Shown here piece by piece: positions 23,113 through 34,228 of a stretch of 64,000 nt of DNA. Position 1 is the stretch's first letter. Every line of letters begins with the position of its first letter. The notes beneath the pieces are model-generated. The model did not search any database and was not told the DNA's origin. It worked only from the letters and a program-made list of their open reading frames with translations. Source of the DNA: Tulasnella sp. 424 (Eukaryota; Basidiomycota; Agaricomycetes; Cantharellales; Tulasnellaceae); contig WSUB01000037.1 of NCBI GenBank assembly GCA_019633425.1, forward strand, positions 62,001-126,000, in the 5' to 3' direction. The position numbers and the translations under genes were made by a program.

Positions 23113-24573
23113 ATGAGCTCAAAGAAAAACATCGTCGTTGTTGGTGCAGGTAATGCATTTCGCTGTGTGCCTTGATGCCATAACCAACCCCGAGAACCAT
23201 CTCCTTCCCTCCAACGCGTGCGTCAGGCTCCGCTGGAATCCTCACAGCTCAAGGTCTTTCCAAGGCCCTCAACCCAGCTGAATGGTCGATCCAACTCGTG
23301 TCAAACCGTCAATTCCACGTGCACTATGTCGCAAGTGAACGGATTCTGCAGCGCTGTTAAGGATCCGAAGGACTGACATTTCCTCCCATTGCGCAGTGCT
23401 CCGGGTTCTGATCACGGATGAAGGGGGTTTGGCCCCCAAAGCCTTGAATCCATTGGACAGAGTGTTTGAATCCGGAAAACCCGGAGAGGTTGTTTATGGT
23501 GAAGTAGTTAGCGTGGAAGACGGGGCTGTGAATCTTGACGATGGCAAGACGCTCTCCTATGACTATCTGGTCATTGCATCGGGTACGACTTGGGAGGGGC
23601 CTTTGATTGTTCCCAAGACTGTAGAAGAAAAGGACAAATGGATTGTTGACTGGAGGGAGAAGTTTGCTAAAGCAAATGATATCGTGATTCTCGGCGGAGG
23701 AGCTGTCGGAACAGGTGCGTACTCACAGATGGCTCTCTCTGTTAGCTAGCAGGCGCTAAAACCGTGGCCTTGAATTTTAATCAGAGCTGGCAGGCGAGCT
23801 AAAACACTACTATCCTTCCAAGCACGTCACGTTGGTCCATGCCGAGGAGTTCCTATTGAACGCCACATACCCTCCCAAATTCCGCAAGACGGTTACAGCA
23901 AACCTCAAGAGCTACGGCGTCAACGTCATCCTAGACGACAAAGCTACGATTCCAGCTGAGCCATATACGAGTGTTAAGACCGAGAAAGGCCAGGATGTTC
24001 CTGCGGACCTCGTGGTATGGGTCCCCTTCTCATTTCATGTTAGTGCATGACATTGTCTGATTACACGTCACGGCTACCTCTTAGGTACCCACTTGGGGTG
24101 GCCGACGAAATACCGACTACCTCCAGTCGTTCGACTCTACAATCCTCACCCCTCAAGGCAATGTTCGCGTCCTCCCATCTCTTCGAGTTCCTCTCAGTAA
24201 TGGCAAGACGAACGTGTATGCCGCAGGAGACGTCATTGACTGGGACGAGCAGAAGCAGCTGGCCAAAGTTCCGGCCCACGCCGAGATCGTGGTAGCCAAC
24301 ATCCTTGCGTCAATTCAGGAAAAGCCCGCCCCAAAGACATACAAGGGCCCAGCCATGGGTGAGTCGTGCTTCATAGAAAGCACTGTGCAACTAGTGAGTA
24401 GTTGGCTTATTGAACAAATTACAGAGGTAATGGTATTGCCAGCGGGTCCCACGAAAGGTGCATCATACTTTGGGATTCTTTGGGGTCTTACTTTTGGCAA
24501 CTGGGTTACGGCTCTGATCAAGAGCAAGACCCTCTTCGTTTGGTTGGCCCAGCAAACTACGAGGTACACATAA
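23113..24573 (+). CDS. AIF/FSP1-like oxidoreductase, array gene 5 (B type)
   Basis: Starts MSSKKNIVVVGAG and closely follows gene 3 in motifs and intron positions: GAGSAGILTAQGLSKAL, YDYLVIASGTTW, ILGGGAVGTELAGEL, NVYAAGDVIDWDEQKQ, then YFGILWGLTFGNWVTALIK and AQQTTRYT. No disruption seen. It ends 237 bases before the next gene on the same strand. Confidence 0.85.
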
Positions 24574-24810
24574 GGTGGCGTTCGATTAGCAATGCTAGTG
24601 TAGCTCGACCATGATGTTTTCTGGACTGATCGAATGTATGGTATTTTATATATGGATCGTTTGATGTGGGCTCGGCGAACTTTTATGTTGTCACCTGAGG
24701 AAGTTAGGCTCCGCGACCTTTCGATCTGAACCGAGACTCTTTCACCCAGTACCATTTTCGGTTCAGTCCGTGCCTTTGGGTTCACCTGGCCCGCCCAAGT
24801 CATCTCCAAG

Positions 24811-26538
24811 ATGAGCAGCGGATACGGATCACCTGCCCCATCAGCACGTCCAGTACGCAGTAGTACTCGAAAACAGAAGCTTCCCCCGGGCACACCAACC
24901 CCAGCAGCCGCCCCCTCGACAACCGCGGCAGTATCAACACCTCAAGCCAACAACTATTTTCCTCAACAGTACTATGGAACACCAAATCAGGTCGGATACG
25001 CTGGCACCCCTGGATCATACCAACAGCCGACTGGGGCGGCGTCAGCACCTGTGGCAGCTCTCAATCTTTCCGGTGCAGGACCTACGTCAGCTGTCCCCCC
25101 AATCCCGACGTTCCACCAAGCTCGCGTGTCAACGTATGCATCTCGTATGCGGACGGGGGCAACACTGCTCATGCAACCAATTCTCTCGGCGTCGGGTGTT
25201 GGGACAAACGCCAGTCTTAGTGCAGCGTTGACCGCGACTGGGAGAAGCGGGCGAGCAAGGGCTGCTGTGAATTATGCCGATGCCGCGTCTGGCGATGAAT
25301 TTGAAGACGACACCGAAGACGAAGACTTTAGCCAGAACAAGAAAGAAGCAGCGGCAAAGAGGGCGGCGAAGGCAGCTGCAGGTGCTTCTGGTATACTTGG
25401 CGGACCCGGAGCCGCAGCCAGCACGGAACTAGACCAGAGTTATCTCGGCAAGAAACCTCCAGAGAAATTTATTTCAAGTCGTGTTGCACAACCAGCAAAG
25501 CATCAATACTAGTACGTCCTTGCAGTCGCACCGAGAAATTCATGTGCTGATGACTTCCTACCTGACAACCAGCTTACGAGACGCGATGGAAAAGGCAGGG
25601 GAGAGGCCCGAGTTGCTTGTCCCTATACGCGTAGAAGTGGACACCGAGACTCATCGAATTCGAGACTGCTTTACGTGGAACTTGAATGGTACAATTGCAT
25701 TTCTTCGATCTGGCCATCGCTCTAACGCCGATCTCCCATGTAGAGGACTTGATAACACCTCAAGCATTTGCCACCACTTTCTGCAACGATCTCGATTTGC
25801 CGCTGTCTCATGTGGACAACATAGTCACCATGATCCGGGCGCAGTTGGAAGAACACAGCGGAGTCGTTACAATGGATGTTGGTCCGGGGGAGGACCAGGC
25901 CGCCGAAGAACCAGACTGTAGGGTTATCTTAAGGGTGGGTGGGAAGTTCTGGCCTTCTCGAGTGTGCATTGATCATGGTGGTTCCCTTCCGCTCAGTTGG
26001 ACGTCCAATTGGACAACTATCACCTTGTCGACCACATTGAATGGGACCTATGTTCCAGCCCAGCCATTCCTGAAACTACGCCCGAAGCATTTGCAAAACA
26101 GCTCTGCCGAGACCTCGGATTGCGCGGAGAGTCCGTATCGATAATTTCGCACGCACTGCACGAGGAGATTCTTAAACACAAGAAGGATGCCATTGAATGG
26201 GGTATTCTGGGTGGCGGAGGCGGAGCAGTCCCAGAGGATGGCGGGTACAGGAGGAATCAAAGGGGTCCAAGGAGGTTGAGAGGTGTTTGGAGGGACTGGA
26301 TGGAGTTCAAAGATTACGGTCCGAGGATGGAAATTCTCACGCCGGAGGAGTTGGAGAAGAAGGAAATGGAGAGGGAACGGGCGTCGAGGTACGAATATGG
26401 CGGTACCAAGTCGGAGGAAGGCCAGCTAACGATTGTTCTTCTAGGCGCATGCGTCGTGAGACGAGCAAGTTCCAACGAAATACTGGCGGAGGCAGTTATC
26501 GTGACAATAGACCTCCGAGGCCTTCGCGTCTTCGGTGA
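24811..26538 (+). CDS. SFH1: SNF5-family chromatin remodelling subunit (Sfh1-like)
   Basis: Core subunit of SWI/SNF-class remodellers. The N-terminal ~200 residues are low-complexity with a conserved RVSTYASRMRTGATLLMQP block, typical of fungal Snf5/Sfh1. The SNF5 domain is a tandem repeat: LVPIRVEVDTETHRIRDCFTWNLN with EDLITPQAFATTFCNDLDLP, then LDVQLDNYHLVDHIEWDLCSS with TPEAFAKQLCRDLGL. After it come DYGPRMEILTPEELEKKEMERERASR and an Arg-rich tail (RMRRETSKFQ) reached through the last intron (about 26391-26444). Introns also lie near 25513-25570, 25689-25745 and 25936-25995. The short length argues for Sfh1 (RSC) rather than the longer Snf5, but I cannot exclude Snf5. Confidence 0.82.
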
Positions 26539-26687
26539 CCAGTATTTAACGGGCTTGGCGTGTAATGTGTACTTCTACTCCTACGTCCCTTTCGGACCTT
26601 AGTCATCTACGAATACTAAAACCACGAAACTTAAAACAATGATACAAGTATCTCTCTGCTACGCGTTGCGTCCGACTCTTCTCTGCT

Positions 26688-28080
26688 CTAGATGCTTTGT
26701 TCAAAGCAGTCCACGGGTTCTCCCTCTATCCAAGTTCCGCACCATGGGTTTGGTCGCTTAAGCCTGAAGAAGTCCGGCAAACCATCCCAAAATGCTAAAC
26801 GGGCGCTACCGACTGTAATCCCGGCTCGAATTCGGCACCTGGGACAGAGATTTGCGTCATGGAGGACGAAGTGTCCCAAGTCCCGCAGGATCTCCACCAC
26901 GTCCAACCCATCTTGAGCCAGAACCTTGCGAGTCCGTTCCTCTACGATCTCTTCCCAATACGTCTTCCACCCTCCTTGAGCCGAAAGGACGCAGCTGTTT
27001 GGGTCCTCAGCCTCGCAATTCTTGGCATGGATGCTTTGCCAGCCGTACTGCCTAAACTCGACGAACCAGGACCGGATTTCCCCTTTCCCGATCATAAGGG
27101 TGGCCCAGTCAGCTGGTGTCATAGCCGACGTCATCGCGTACCCCCTTCCTTTCACGGAACACCCATGTGAGTGTTTCTGTTCTTCTGTATCTGGTACGGG
27201 ACGAAGGGGGCGGTTCAGAGAAGAGAGACGGGAGAGGTGATAGAATGCTGCTGGCAGGATTTCCGGTATTCCTTCTTCTCTTGCGAAGCGGATAACGCCA
27301 CAGGGCTCAACGACGTCGTACTCAGGGCCCCGTCCAGTTCCTCTGTCATGGGGTTTGGAGCATGTTCGGGCGTTCGCGTAAGTTATCCATGCTCTCCGGA
27401 GCTCGGTTCTCTCCCATTCTTCAAAGGTGGTCGGCCAGTCGCTTCGAAGGCCGGCCAGAGCGGTGGCTGCTAAGTGAGCCAGCGAGTATTTTCGTGAAAG
27501 GCGGACGAGGGATGATATCCTGTTGAATGTTGTTTGTCGAAGAGGGTGGTGTCCAAGGGAACTGTCAACGCGAAGTAAACAAGTCGTCAGTGTTCAACGC
27601 GGAGAAGAATGGACGGCATGGAAACGCGTACTCCTCGTTATAGAGGTCGATGAGGAAACCGCAGATGTCGATTGGATCATCATGCATATAGATAACTGGT
27701 AGCCCATCGATCGTGTCCTGGGCTGAAGGTTGTGGAAGGGTAAACATGTCCGCGAAGAGCCCCGAAGCGCGGCTAAGGGCGCATTTGTGAACTCTGAATA
27801 GGGTGGTTCCGGGATACCATTCGAGATCCTCCTTCTCCATCCATTTGTGCAGCTTCGGGCTTATTTGGAAAGACGAATCCGCTTCTCCGGCAAAGGTATC
27901 GGACTCGCTGGATCCTGACCCCTCCAAGCCGCATCTCCCGGTCACGGAGAGAATGACGTCTGCATCCGAAAAATCGAACTTCGGATGTATGAAGATAGAT
28001 CCGGGACCTCCAGAGAGGAGCGAGATGTCGTTGGATGACGCTGCCATCACTACATGCATGCCTGGGGGGGACGTGGTCAC
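26688..28080 (-). CDS. BTB/POZ-domain protein, paralogue 1
   Basis: Two exons (28080-27632 and 27561-26688) join in frame to 440 residues. The N-terminal half has the BTB/POZ pattern of mushroom-forming fungi: HPKFDFSDADVILSVTG, then TLFRVHKCALSRASGLFADMF, and a DGLPVIYMHDDPIDICGFLIDLYN segment. The rest is helical and family-specific, with a C-x2-C near the end (LCPRCR) after HFVLHDA. It is homologous along its whole length to the plus-strand gene at 36903-38218, including the intron position (after YNE/YNS), so both derive from one ancestor. BTB domains mediate protein contacts, often with cullin 3; the function of this fungal expansion is unknown. Confidence 0.78.
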
Positions 28081-28430
28081 CCAAGAAATCGCCCAGAGAG
28101 ATGGAGGGGATGAAGGAGAAGGGAGTCGAATAAAAGGTCCAGATTTATAACCTAGTCTACTCGTTCTAGGATGATCCCGAGTTGTACTTTAATTCCGTGA
28201 CGCGAACGAATAGATTGAATGCGGGACTAGTGGGACGACAAACTTTCACTTACCCCGCGCAGATGCCCAACGTCTCAAACACTCTACTGGGTCCGCTTGG
28301 GTCATGTGGTCGTACTAAAACCTATTTTCGGGAAGTGTGAGAGAGATTCCCCGACTGCAGCCGACAGTAGACGCTTACTGAGAGACACCCTAGAGCCGAG
28401 GGGTAATCTGTTTGTGACATTCCTTGTTTG
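28081..28430. other. Intergenic region, promoter of BTB gene 1 and 3' end of F-box gene
   Basis: 350 bases; no gene. Serves as upstream region of the minus-strand BTB gene. Confidence 0.45.
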
Positions 28431-29974
28431 TCACTCCTGATGTCGACTCCATCCCTTAGTCCCTTTCACCCACGGCTCGTTCAGAAACAACACTATTTCC
28501 TTGAGAGGTAGTCCAGAGGAATCCAGTCGGCCGACTAATACTTCCTCCCACTCCGGGTCGCGACGTTGATTCATAGATTGGTCGAGGAGAGATAGTAATT
28601 GAAGGGATTTCAACGTAAATAGCGCGGGAAGCGCTTCCTCGATGTCCTGACGGCAGGCGGATATCAGCATCCCACACAGCGAGACAGCAAGGAGAGAGCC
28701 ACATCGGCGCACATACACTGGGTCTAATTACTAGTCTCAGCTCTTGAAGACATGGAAGGGCCTTAACTAGACCGGATACTACCGTGCATGGAATGCGGTA
28801 CGCGGAGGTTGGAAGAAAGACGAGCTTCTTGATAATGCCTTTGCCTGCCCGAATCGTCTTAATCAGCTGGTCCGGGGATGCTTCGGAATTGTCCCCGTGG
28901 CCATCAAGCTCCAGCTCCTCTATATGATTTCCGGGAAGCAGTTTATGCAGGTCCAATAGTTGACAGCTTAGCCGACGAAGATGCGGTAGTGGAGGACATG
29001 CAATCTGCAGGCCGGCACGGGTACCTGAATTCACATGAAGCGCTTCCAAATCCTTTGAACCTCCTAGAACTGCTCCAACCTGATCTGAGACGTCGGACGG
29101 GCTTCTAGGCTCGCATGATACGGAGAGGTAACGGAGATGAGGGAGAACGGAAAGGGTACAGAGGGTGTATGAGGACTTCCCCGGCGTGGAGTCGAGGATT
29201 AGGTGAGTTAAGGAAGGAACGAAAAATGAAGCGGGCCAAATAGCCGGTCCAAATGGTGGCCCTGGGTTGCGCTGGCTGGGATTGAGGTGGCAGAGTGTTC
29301 TCATCCTCGGGTTCCGTAGCGTAAGAAACCTGGGCGTGTCAGGATCATCGTACATCGTACATCTATACGTCAAGAGGTGGACTAGGTTGCACTGTTGGAT
29401 GGCTTCTAGGACGTCAGCATCGAAACTGACTTCGTACATGTGGAGGCGCTCGAGCAGAGGAGCTGATCGCAGGACCCGCGGCAGAGCTGCCGACCAATCG
29501 GAGGGGAACTCCTTTGGCCATAAGCCCGGTCTATGCAGTTCGCCCGGGCGAATGGCCAATTCTCGTACAAAGGGGAGGATCTGAGGGAGTTTTTGGTCCT
29601 TCCATCTCTTTGAATCGAGAAATAATTGCTGAATGGAGTCGAAGGAAAGGTGGATTTTTCTGAACACTTCTGACTTGAGCATGGCCCGGAAGTGCCGGGA
29701 GGTGCAAGACAGACGAGTCAGGCTTGGGGAGCGCATGATCCGTCGGTTTCTCCAGTCTGGCCACGAGAAATCAGATAGATCGAAGCCTCTGGGAAGTGGG
29801 TTGTCAAGCGCCCGAAGTATCTCGCTGATGAACAGCCAGAGCTCGATTGGAAGGGAACAGACCCTAGTCTGTAGATTAGATAAAATAAGTCCGTGAACTA
29901 AAGTCAGACTGTAATCATTTTGATAGACTAACCTTAATTAAAGACCCGATAGTCTGATAGGTGTAAATGCACAT
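28431..29974 (-). CDS. F-box-like, leucine-rich protein
   Basis: Three exons (29974-29933, 29868-28717, 28646-28431) join to 469 residues. Near the N-terminus LPIELWLFISEIL plus SLTRLSCTSRHFR forms an F-box-like motif, the element that docks substrate receptors onto SCF ubiquitin ligase. The body has irregular Leu-rich repeats (LERLHMYEV, LTHLILDS, LRYLSVSC, LRRLSCQLLDL, IEELELDG), as in many Agaricomycete F-box/LRR proteins. The last intron (gtatgt ... gtcag, 70 nt) brings in the better C-terminal frame LPALFTLKSLQLLSLLDQ; reading through it would end the protein at 28456 instead. The first exon (MCIYTYQT) is inferred from a good donor and phase, so the start is tentative. Substrate unknown. 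Confidence 0.65.
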
Positions 29975-30423
29975 GAGTGACACCTGTAGTGTACGTATCG
30001 GCGGCGGCGGCGGTGGTGGTAATCTAACTTTATTACACGCGAGCAGACAGCCGTCCCTTCCCGGAATCAAACGGACTAAACGGATTTAAGGCCGGACAAC
30101 ACTCGGTTTAGACCATGCCAGGCGAATTAGACTACTTGGCTCCCCAATCTGCGGCGAATGGCATTGAAACGTCTTTACAGGTTCGAGTGGCCAAGAACAT
30201 CAATATACGTTTAACACTTGCACGTAAAACGTGGCTGGCACCATGCATGTTTGGTCACAACACACTGGTACGTCACCTGATACCACTTTCGGACGGGTCT
30301 TCTCCAGTGCAAGACTGCCTCATCCACACCACTTGCAATTGACATTGTACATAATAGTCTACGTTCACACTCTCGCCGTCTAAGCACCTGCGCTCTACCA
30401 CCTCCACGACGACTCTCGCATCT
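29975..30423. other. Divergent intergenic region with a short GGC/GGT repeat
   Basis: About 450 bases between the F-box gene (minus) and TRP4 (plus). Contains a trinucleotide run (GGC then GGT units) at about 30000-30023. No gene seen. Confidence 0.45.
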
Positions 30424-31646
30424 ATGTCATCCCCTCAATACTCACCTGCCACCTTCAAACCCATTCTCGAGCACCTCATCACCAACCCAAAGACTTTCAC
30501 TCAGGAAGAAGCCCGTCTATCATTCCACCACTTGGGCCAAGATGATTTCTCTGGAGCGACCCCAGTCCAAGTTGGAGCTTTTCTGATGGCGCTCAAGTAT
30601 TCGAACAAAGCTCATTCTCCCGAGATCATCGCGAGTGCGGCGGAGGTGATGAGATCGTATGCAGCGAAAGTCGAAGTGCAGCGCGATGAGAGTGGAAAGG
30701 AGCCTTTTGTGATGGACATCGTAGGGACCGGAGGAGATGAATGGAACACGTTCAACGTTTCGACGGCGGCGGCGATTGTGGCCGCTGGGGCTGGCGCGAA
30801 AGTGTGCAAGGTATGCCTTTATGCCGGCTTTTGCTTGGTATAATGCCGCTTTCACCTTTGGTTTATCTAATGGACCTATTCTTTGTCCATCAGCATGGAA
30901 GCTCTGCCACGACTTCGACGTCAGGCTCATCCGACCTCTTATCAGCACTGGGATGCCCACTGCTCACACCTACACCTGACGTTATCCCATCCTCCCTCCC
31001 TTTTACGTTCCTCCACGCTGCGGCCACACAGCCATCCATCTCTCGCCTCGAACCAGTTCGCAAATCGTTACCCTTCCGCACCATCTTCAACGTCCTCGGT
31101 CCGCTTCTCAACCCAACAAACCCACGCGGGATGGTCTTGGGCGTATACACTAAAGAACTCGGACCCGTATTCGCCCATGCGCTGAAAGAGTCTGGGAAAG
31201 TCGAACGGGCGTTGATCGTCTGCGGGCAAGAAGGCTTGGACGAGATCAGCATTGCTGGAGGGACCTGGGTCTGGGAGCTCAATGGCTTAGATGGAACCGT
31301 TACCGAGTACACCATCCACCCAGTTCAATTTGGAATCGAAGCAAAACCACTAGAAATGGTGGTTGGATCGACACCGGACGTGAACGCCAAGATTCTGATG
31401 CATCTCTTGAGCTCTGGCAAAGAGCCCCTCCCGCCTAGCGAGGAGCTCCCATCCTTGTTTTCCATTGATGCCGTGCGAGATTATGTCCTCATAAACTCTG
31501 CTGCACTGCTTAAAGTTTCAGGATTGGCAAAGGATTGGGAGGATGGTGTGCGGTTAGCAAAGGAGAGCATTGCGAGCGGTAATGCGTTACAAGCTCTGAC
31601 GATGTTCCGGAAGTGGGGACAGGACCTGGCAACTAAGGAAGTGTAG
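30424..31646 (+). CDS. TRP4: Anthranilate phosphoribosyltransferase
   Basis: Second committed step of tryptophan synthesis: anthranilate plus PRPP gives phosphoribosyl-anthranilate. Two exons (30424-30810 and 30894-31646) give 379 residues. The PRPP loop GTGGD is at residues 101-105, followed by NVST; after the intron comes KHGSSATTSTSGSSDLLSALG (the KHGNR-type motif with Ser in place of Asn-Arg), then FRTIFNVLGPLLNPTNP, and LIVCGQEGLDEIS. Length and motif order fit the fungal enzyme. The KHGSSATTS variant is worth noting, because Asn and Arg are usual there. Confidence 0.93.
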
Positions 31647-31845
31647 TATCTGTACATGTATCGATGTAGCATTCGGACTCAGTGTAAGCCACCTTTCTAA
31701 TACTATGTTCACTTGCCGTTTGGAGAGTTGGGAAGGGAGGTTTCACATAGAGAAGTAACGAGAATTTGTGCAACAATTTTAATTTTGTACAGAATGCTAC
31801 TACAACTTGAACGGAATTAAAGTAGGTACATCAATTATGGGTTTG

Positions 31846-33639
31846 TTACTTCAATGGCCACTCGGCCACTCGGCTCAACTTGGGATAACCGGTGGAGGCT
31901 GGGTTCGAGAACTTGGTCTCAACAAAGACCTTCTCAACTCCTGGAGGACGCTTGTCAAACGCGTGATAGAGCTCAGCAAAGTCCTCGAGTGGAACACGGT
32001 GGGTGACCACGCTATTAGGAAATCCTCGTCAAAATCCAAAGTAAGAACAGGGAGAAGGCAAGGGAAAACACCCACAAGGTCGGATCAAACTTGCCAGTAA
32101 GCAGATAGTCGTTGAGAATCTCCTCCCAATAGAGATGGACTGGTGCTTGACCGTTCCCAATGAGGCGGATACCACGTTCCATGATGGCGCCGACATTGAC
32201 GCCGTTGGCGAAACCGGCGTAAGCGGCGATGATACCAACGCGACCCATCTTCTTCACGGTCATGAGGCACTCGTTGATCGTTTCGGGTACATCGGTTTCA
32301 AGCATCATAAGCTTCTGGGCTTTGTGGATGAGAGACTTTGGCTCGTGGAATGTACCTAATAGGAAGCAAGGGGAAGATACCCGCCCAGTTTAGTCGATGG
32401 AGCATAGAACATGAAGTGTTTTCGGAGCGTACCGCAATCCAAAGCGCAATCCAGACCCTCCGGAACCAACTCGTGTAGCTTTTTCACTACGTCCTTGTCC
32501 TCGGCAAAGTTGACTACCTCGATGCCCAACCTCTCTTTGGCCATCTGCAGACGACTCGGGACTTGGTCGATGCCAATGATGCGTTTAGCACCCTTCAACT
32601 GGCACCAACGAGCGGCGCAGAGGCCGATTGGACCAAGACCCCAGATTCCGACGGTATCGCCTTCTTTGACGCCGGTGTCGACGACGCAGTGGTAGGATGT
32701 TGGAAGGATGTCGGACAGGTAGAGAGCGGCTTCGTCGGGGACGCTGTTGGGTAAGGGAAGGCAGTTGACTTCGCCGAAGGGGACCTACAATGTGGGGGTT
32801 TACTTGATCAGTCGAGCCGTTACGTCGGGTTGGGTTTGGGATCAAAAAAGTCCTCACCCTGACATATTCGGCCTGTCCACCGGGGTAGCCGCCGGTAAAG
32901 TGAGAGTACCCAAAGAATCCGGCGTCACGCTGGCCGTACATCTTCTCTTGAAGCCTAAGCAGGGGGGGGGGGGGATGTCAGAGGGATAAACACGCGACAT
33001 GGGACTCGGGATCGACGTACACAGAGTCGTTGGTACGGTCGCAGAATGAAGAAAGTTTCCGCTTGCAGTACGAGCATTTACCACAGGCGATTTGGAATGA
33101 GGTGACGACACGGTCGCCGGGCTTGAGCTTCGTGACGCCCTTACCAATCCGGTCGACGACACCCATGAACTAAGCGAGAGCACAAAAGAGTCGCGAATCA
33201 GCAACTCGACCTCGTCATCGCGTTAACAGAGAGTCTCGCACCTCGTGACCGAGAATGTCACCTTTCTGCATCGCTAGGATTTCGCCGTGGTCTGCGGTCA
33301 ACAGGGAGCGAACTCAGCATCGAGAGAATACGGCACAAAAGAAACGGAGGACACATACACAAATGCAGATCCGAACCACAGATGGTGGTACCGGTGACCT
33401 TGAGAACGACGTCACCGTCTTCGATAACGTCTGGAATAGGCGCGTCGATGAGGCGAACGTCTTGAGCACCGAACCAGGCGAGGGCTTTCATTGTCCCGCC
33501 TTCGGCACGGCTCTTGATAGCGCCATGTTCTACAGCGGTTGGGTGTGGGCCGGTGTACTATAACGTGACCCGTTCATCGCTGTCTGCCTTGTAGACGGAG
33601 TGAACTTACAGCTTGGTATGCGTTAGCGGCTGTTTGCAT
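31846..33639 (-). CDS. Zinc-dependent alcohol dehydrogenase, formaldehyde dehydrogenase-like
   Basis: Medium-chain dehydrogenase/reductase with two zinc sites. A short first exon at 33639 (MQTAANAYQA, donor gtaagt) joins YTGPHPTAVEHGAIKSR and MKALAWFGAQDVRLIDAP. Then follow CGSDLH (catalytic zinc Cys), GDILGHE (GHE motif), GVTKLKPGDRVV, and the structural zinc CGKCSYCKRKLSSFCD. The NAD loop is GIWGLGPIGL, followed by a GIDQVPSRL strand whose Asp suggests NAD rather than NADP. The C-terminal exon is reached through a gtgggt donor and ctaatag acceptor (TFVVTHRVPLEDFAELYHAFDK). At least six introns. The inserted QRDAGFFGYSHFTGGYPGGQAEYVRV is typical of glutathione-independent FDH-like enzymes. 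Substrate is not certain. Confidence 0.82.
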
Positions 33640-34228
33640 GATGAGATTCGAGTAAGTGAGGGATAGCAGGGAGTGACACAAAAGATCGCCTTGGACCGAC
33701 GTGCCGCATTTTAAATATCTCAATTCTGGGCTGGAAGCTCCAACGGGTTGGGGGAAGGAGGAGCGAGGATCGGCGGAAGGAGGATCAGGGCATCATGGAT
33801 GATGTCACCTTAATTAAATTTGCATCAAAGAATGGTTCAGGCAACGATCATCGCGACGACCTGTGGTGCGTAATGGGTGTTCTAGACAAGCCAGAAGGTG
33901 TTGGGGAGATCCCAAAGTCTGGTGCGGGGCTGGAGGGAACATGACCCAAATTATTGCCAAGACCCGCACGTGCGACCGCGCGCATTTTGTCACCAGAGCT
34001 CTTGGAATTGGATCAGCATTCCTTGTATCTGGAGCTGGTCGAAATAATCAAGCGAAAGGTGCGTCGCACGTCGATTGTCGAGGGCAGTGATGAAATTGAA
34101 AATTTGACTGGCGATGCTGAGTCAGCAAGTTCGGGTGAAATGGGCCAGTTGTGCTGATTGTTCCCTCCCACCTCCAGTTCCCGTCCCAAATCATCCATTT
34201 CCTGTGCTGATTTGGACCGCAGCCTCCT
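33640..34228. other. Divergent intergenic region
   Basis: About 590 bases between divergent genes. A 67-codon plus-strand frame (33954-34157) looks faintly helical but has no start context, homology or splice link that I trust. Probably two promoters. Confidence 0.45.

Larger units (their letters stand above)
20612..24573 (+). repeat. Segmental duplication unit 2 (array genes 4 and 5)
   Basis: Second copy of the A+B gene unit described at 15660-20611. Coding parts are more alike between matching positions (2 with 4, 3 with 5) than between neighbours, so the pair was duplicated as a block after A and B had already diverged. Confidence 0.75.

Noticed and set aside
28456..28716. Read-through C-terminus of the F-box protein ending at 28456
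   Set aside because: A 70-nt intron with gtatgt donor and gtcag acceptor gives a Leu-rich continuation that fits the repeat pattern better.
29999..30024. GGC/GGT run as a CRISPR-like or regulatory repeat
   Set aside because: A simple trinucleotide microsatellite without spacers or symmetry.
32960..32974. Run of G in the dehydrogenase gene as a frameshift
   Set aside because: It falls inside an intron of the minus-strand gene model, so it does not affect the protein.
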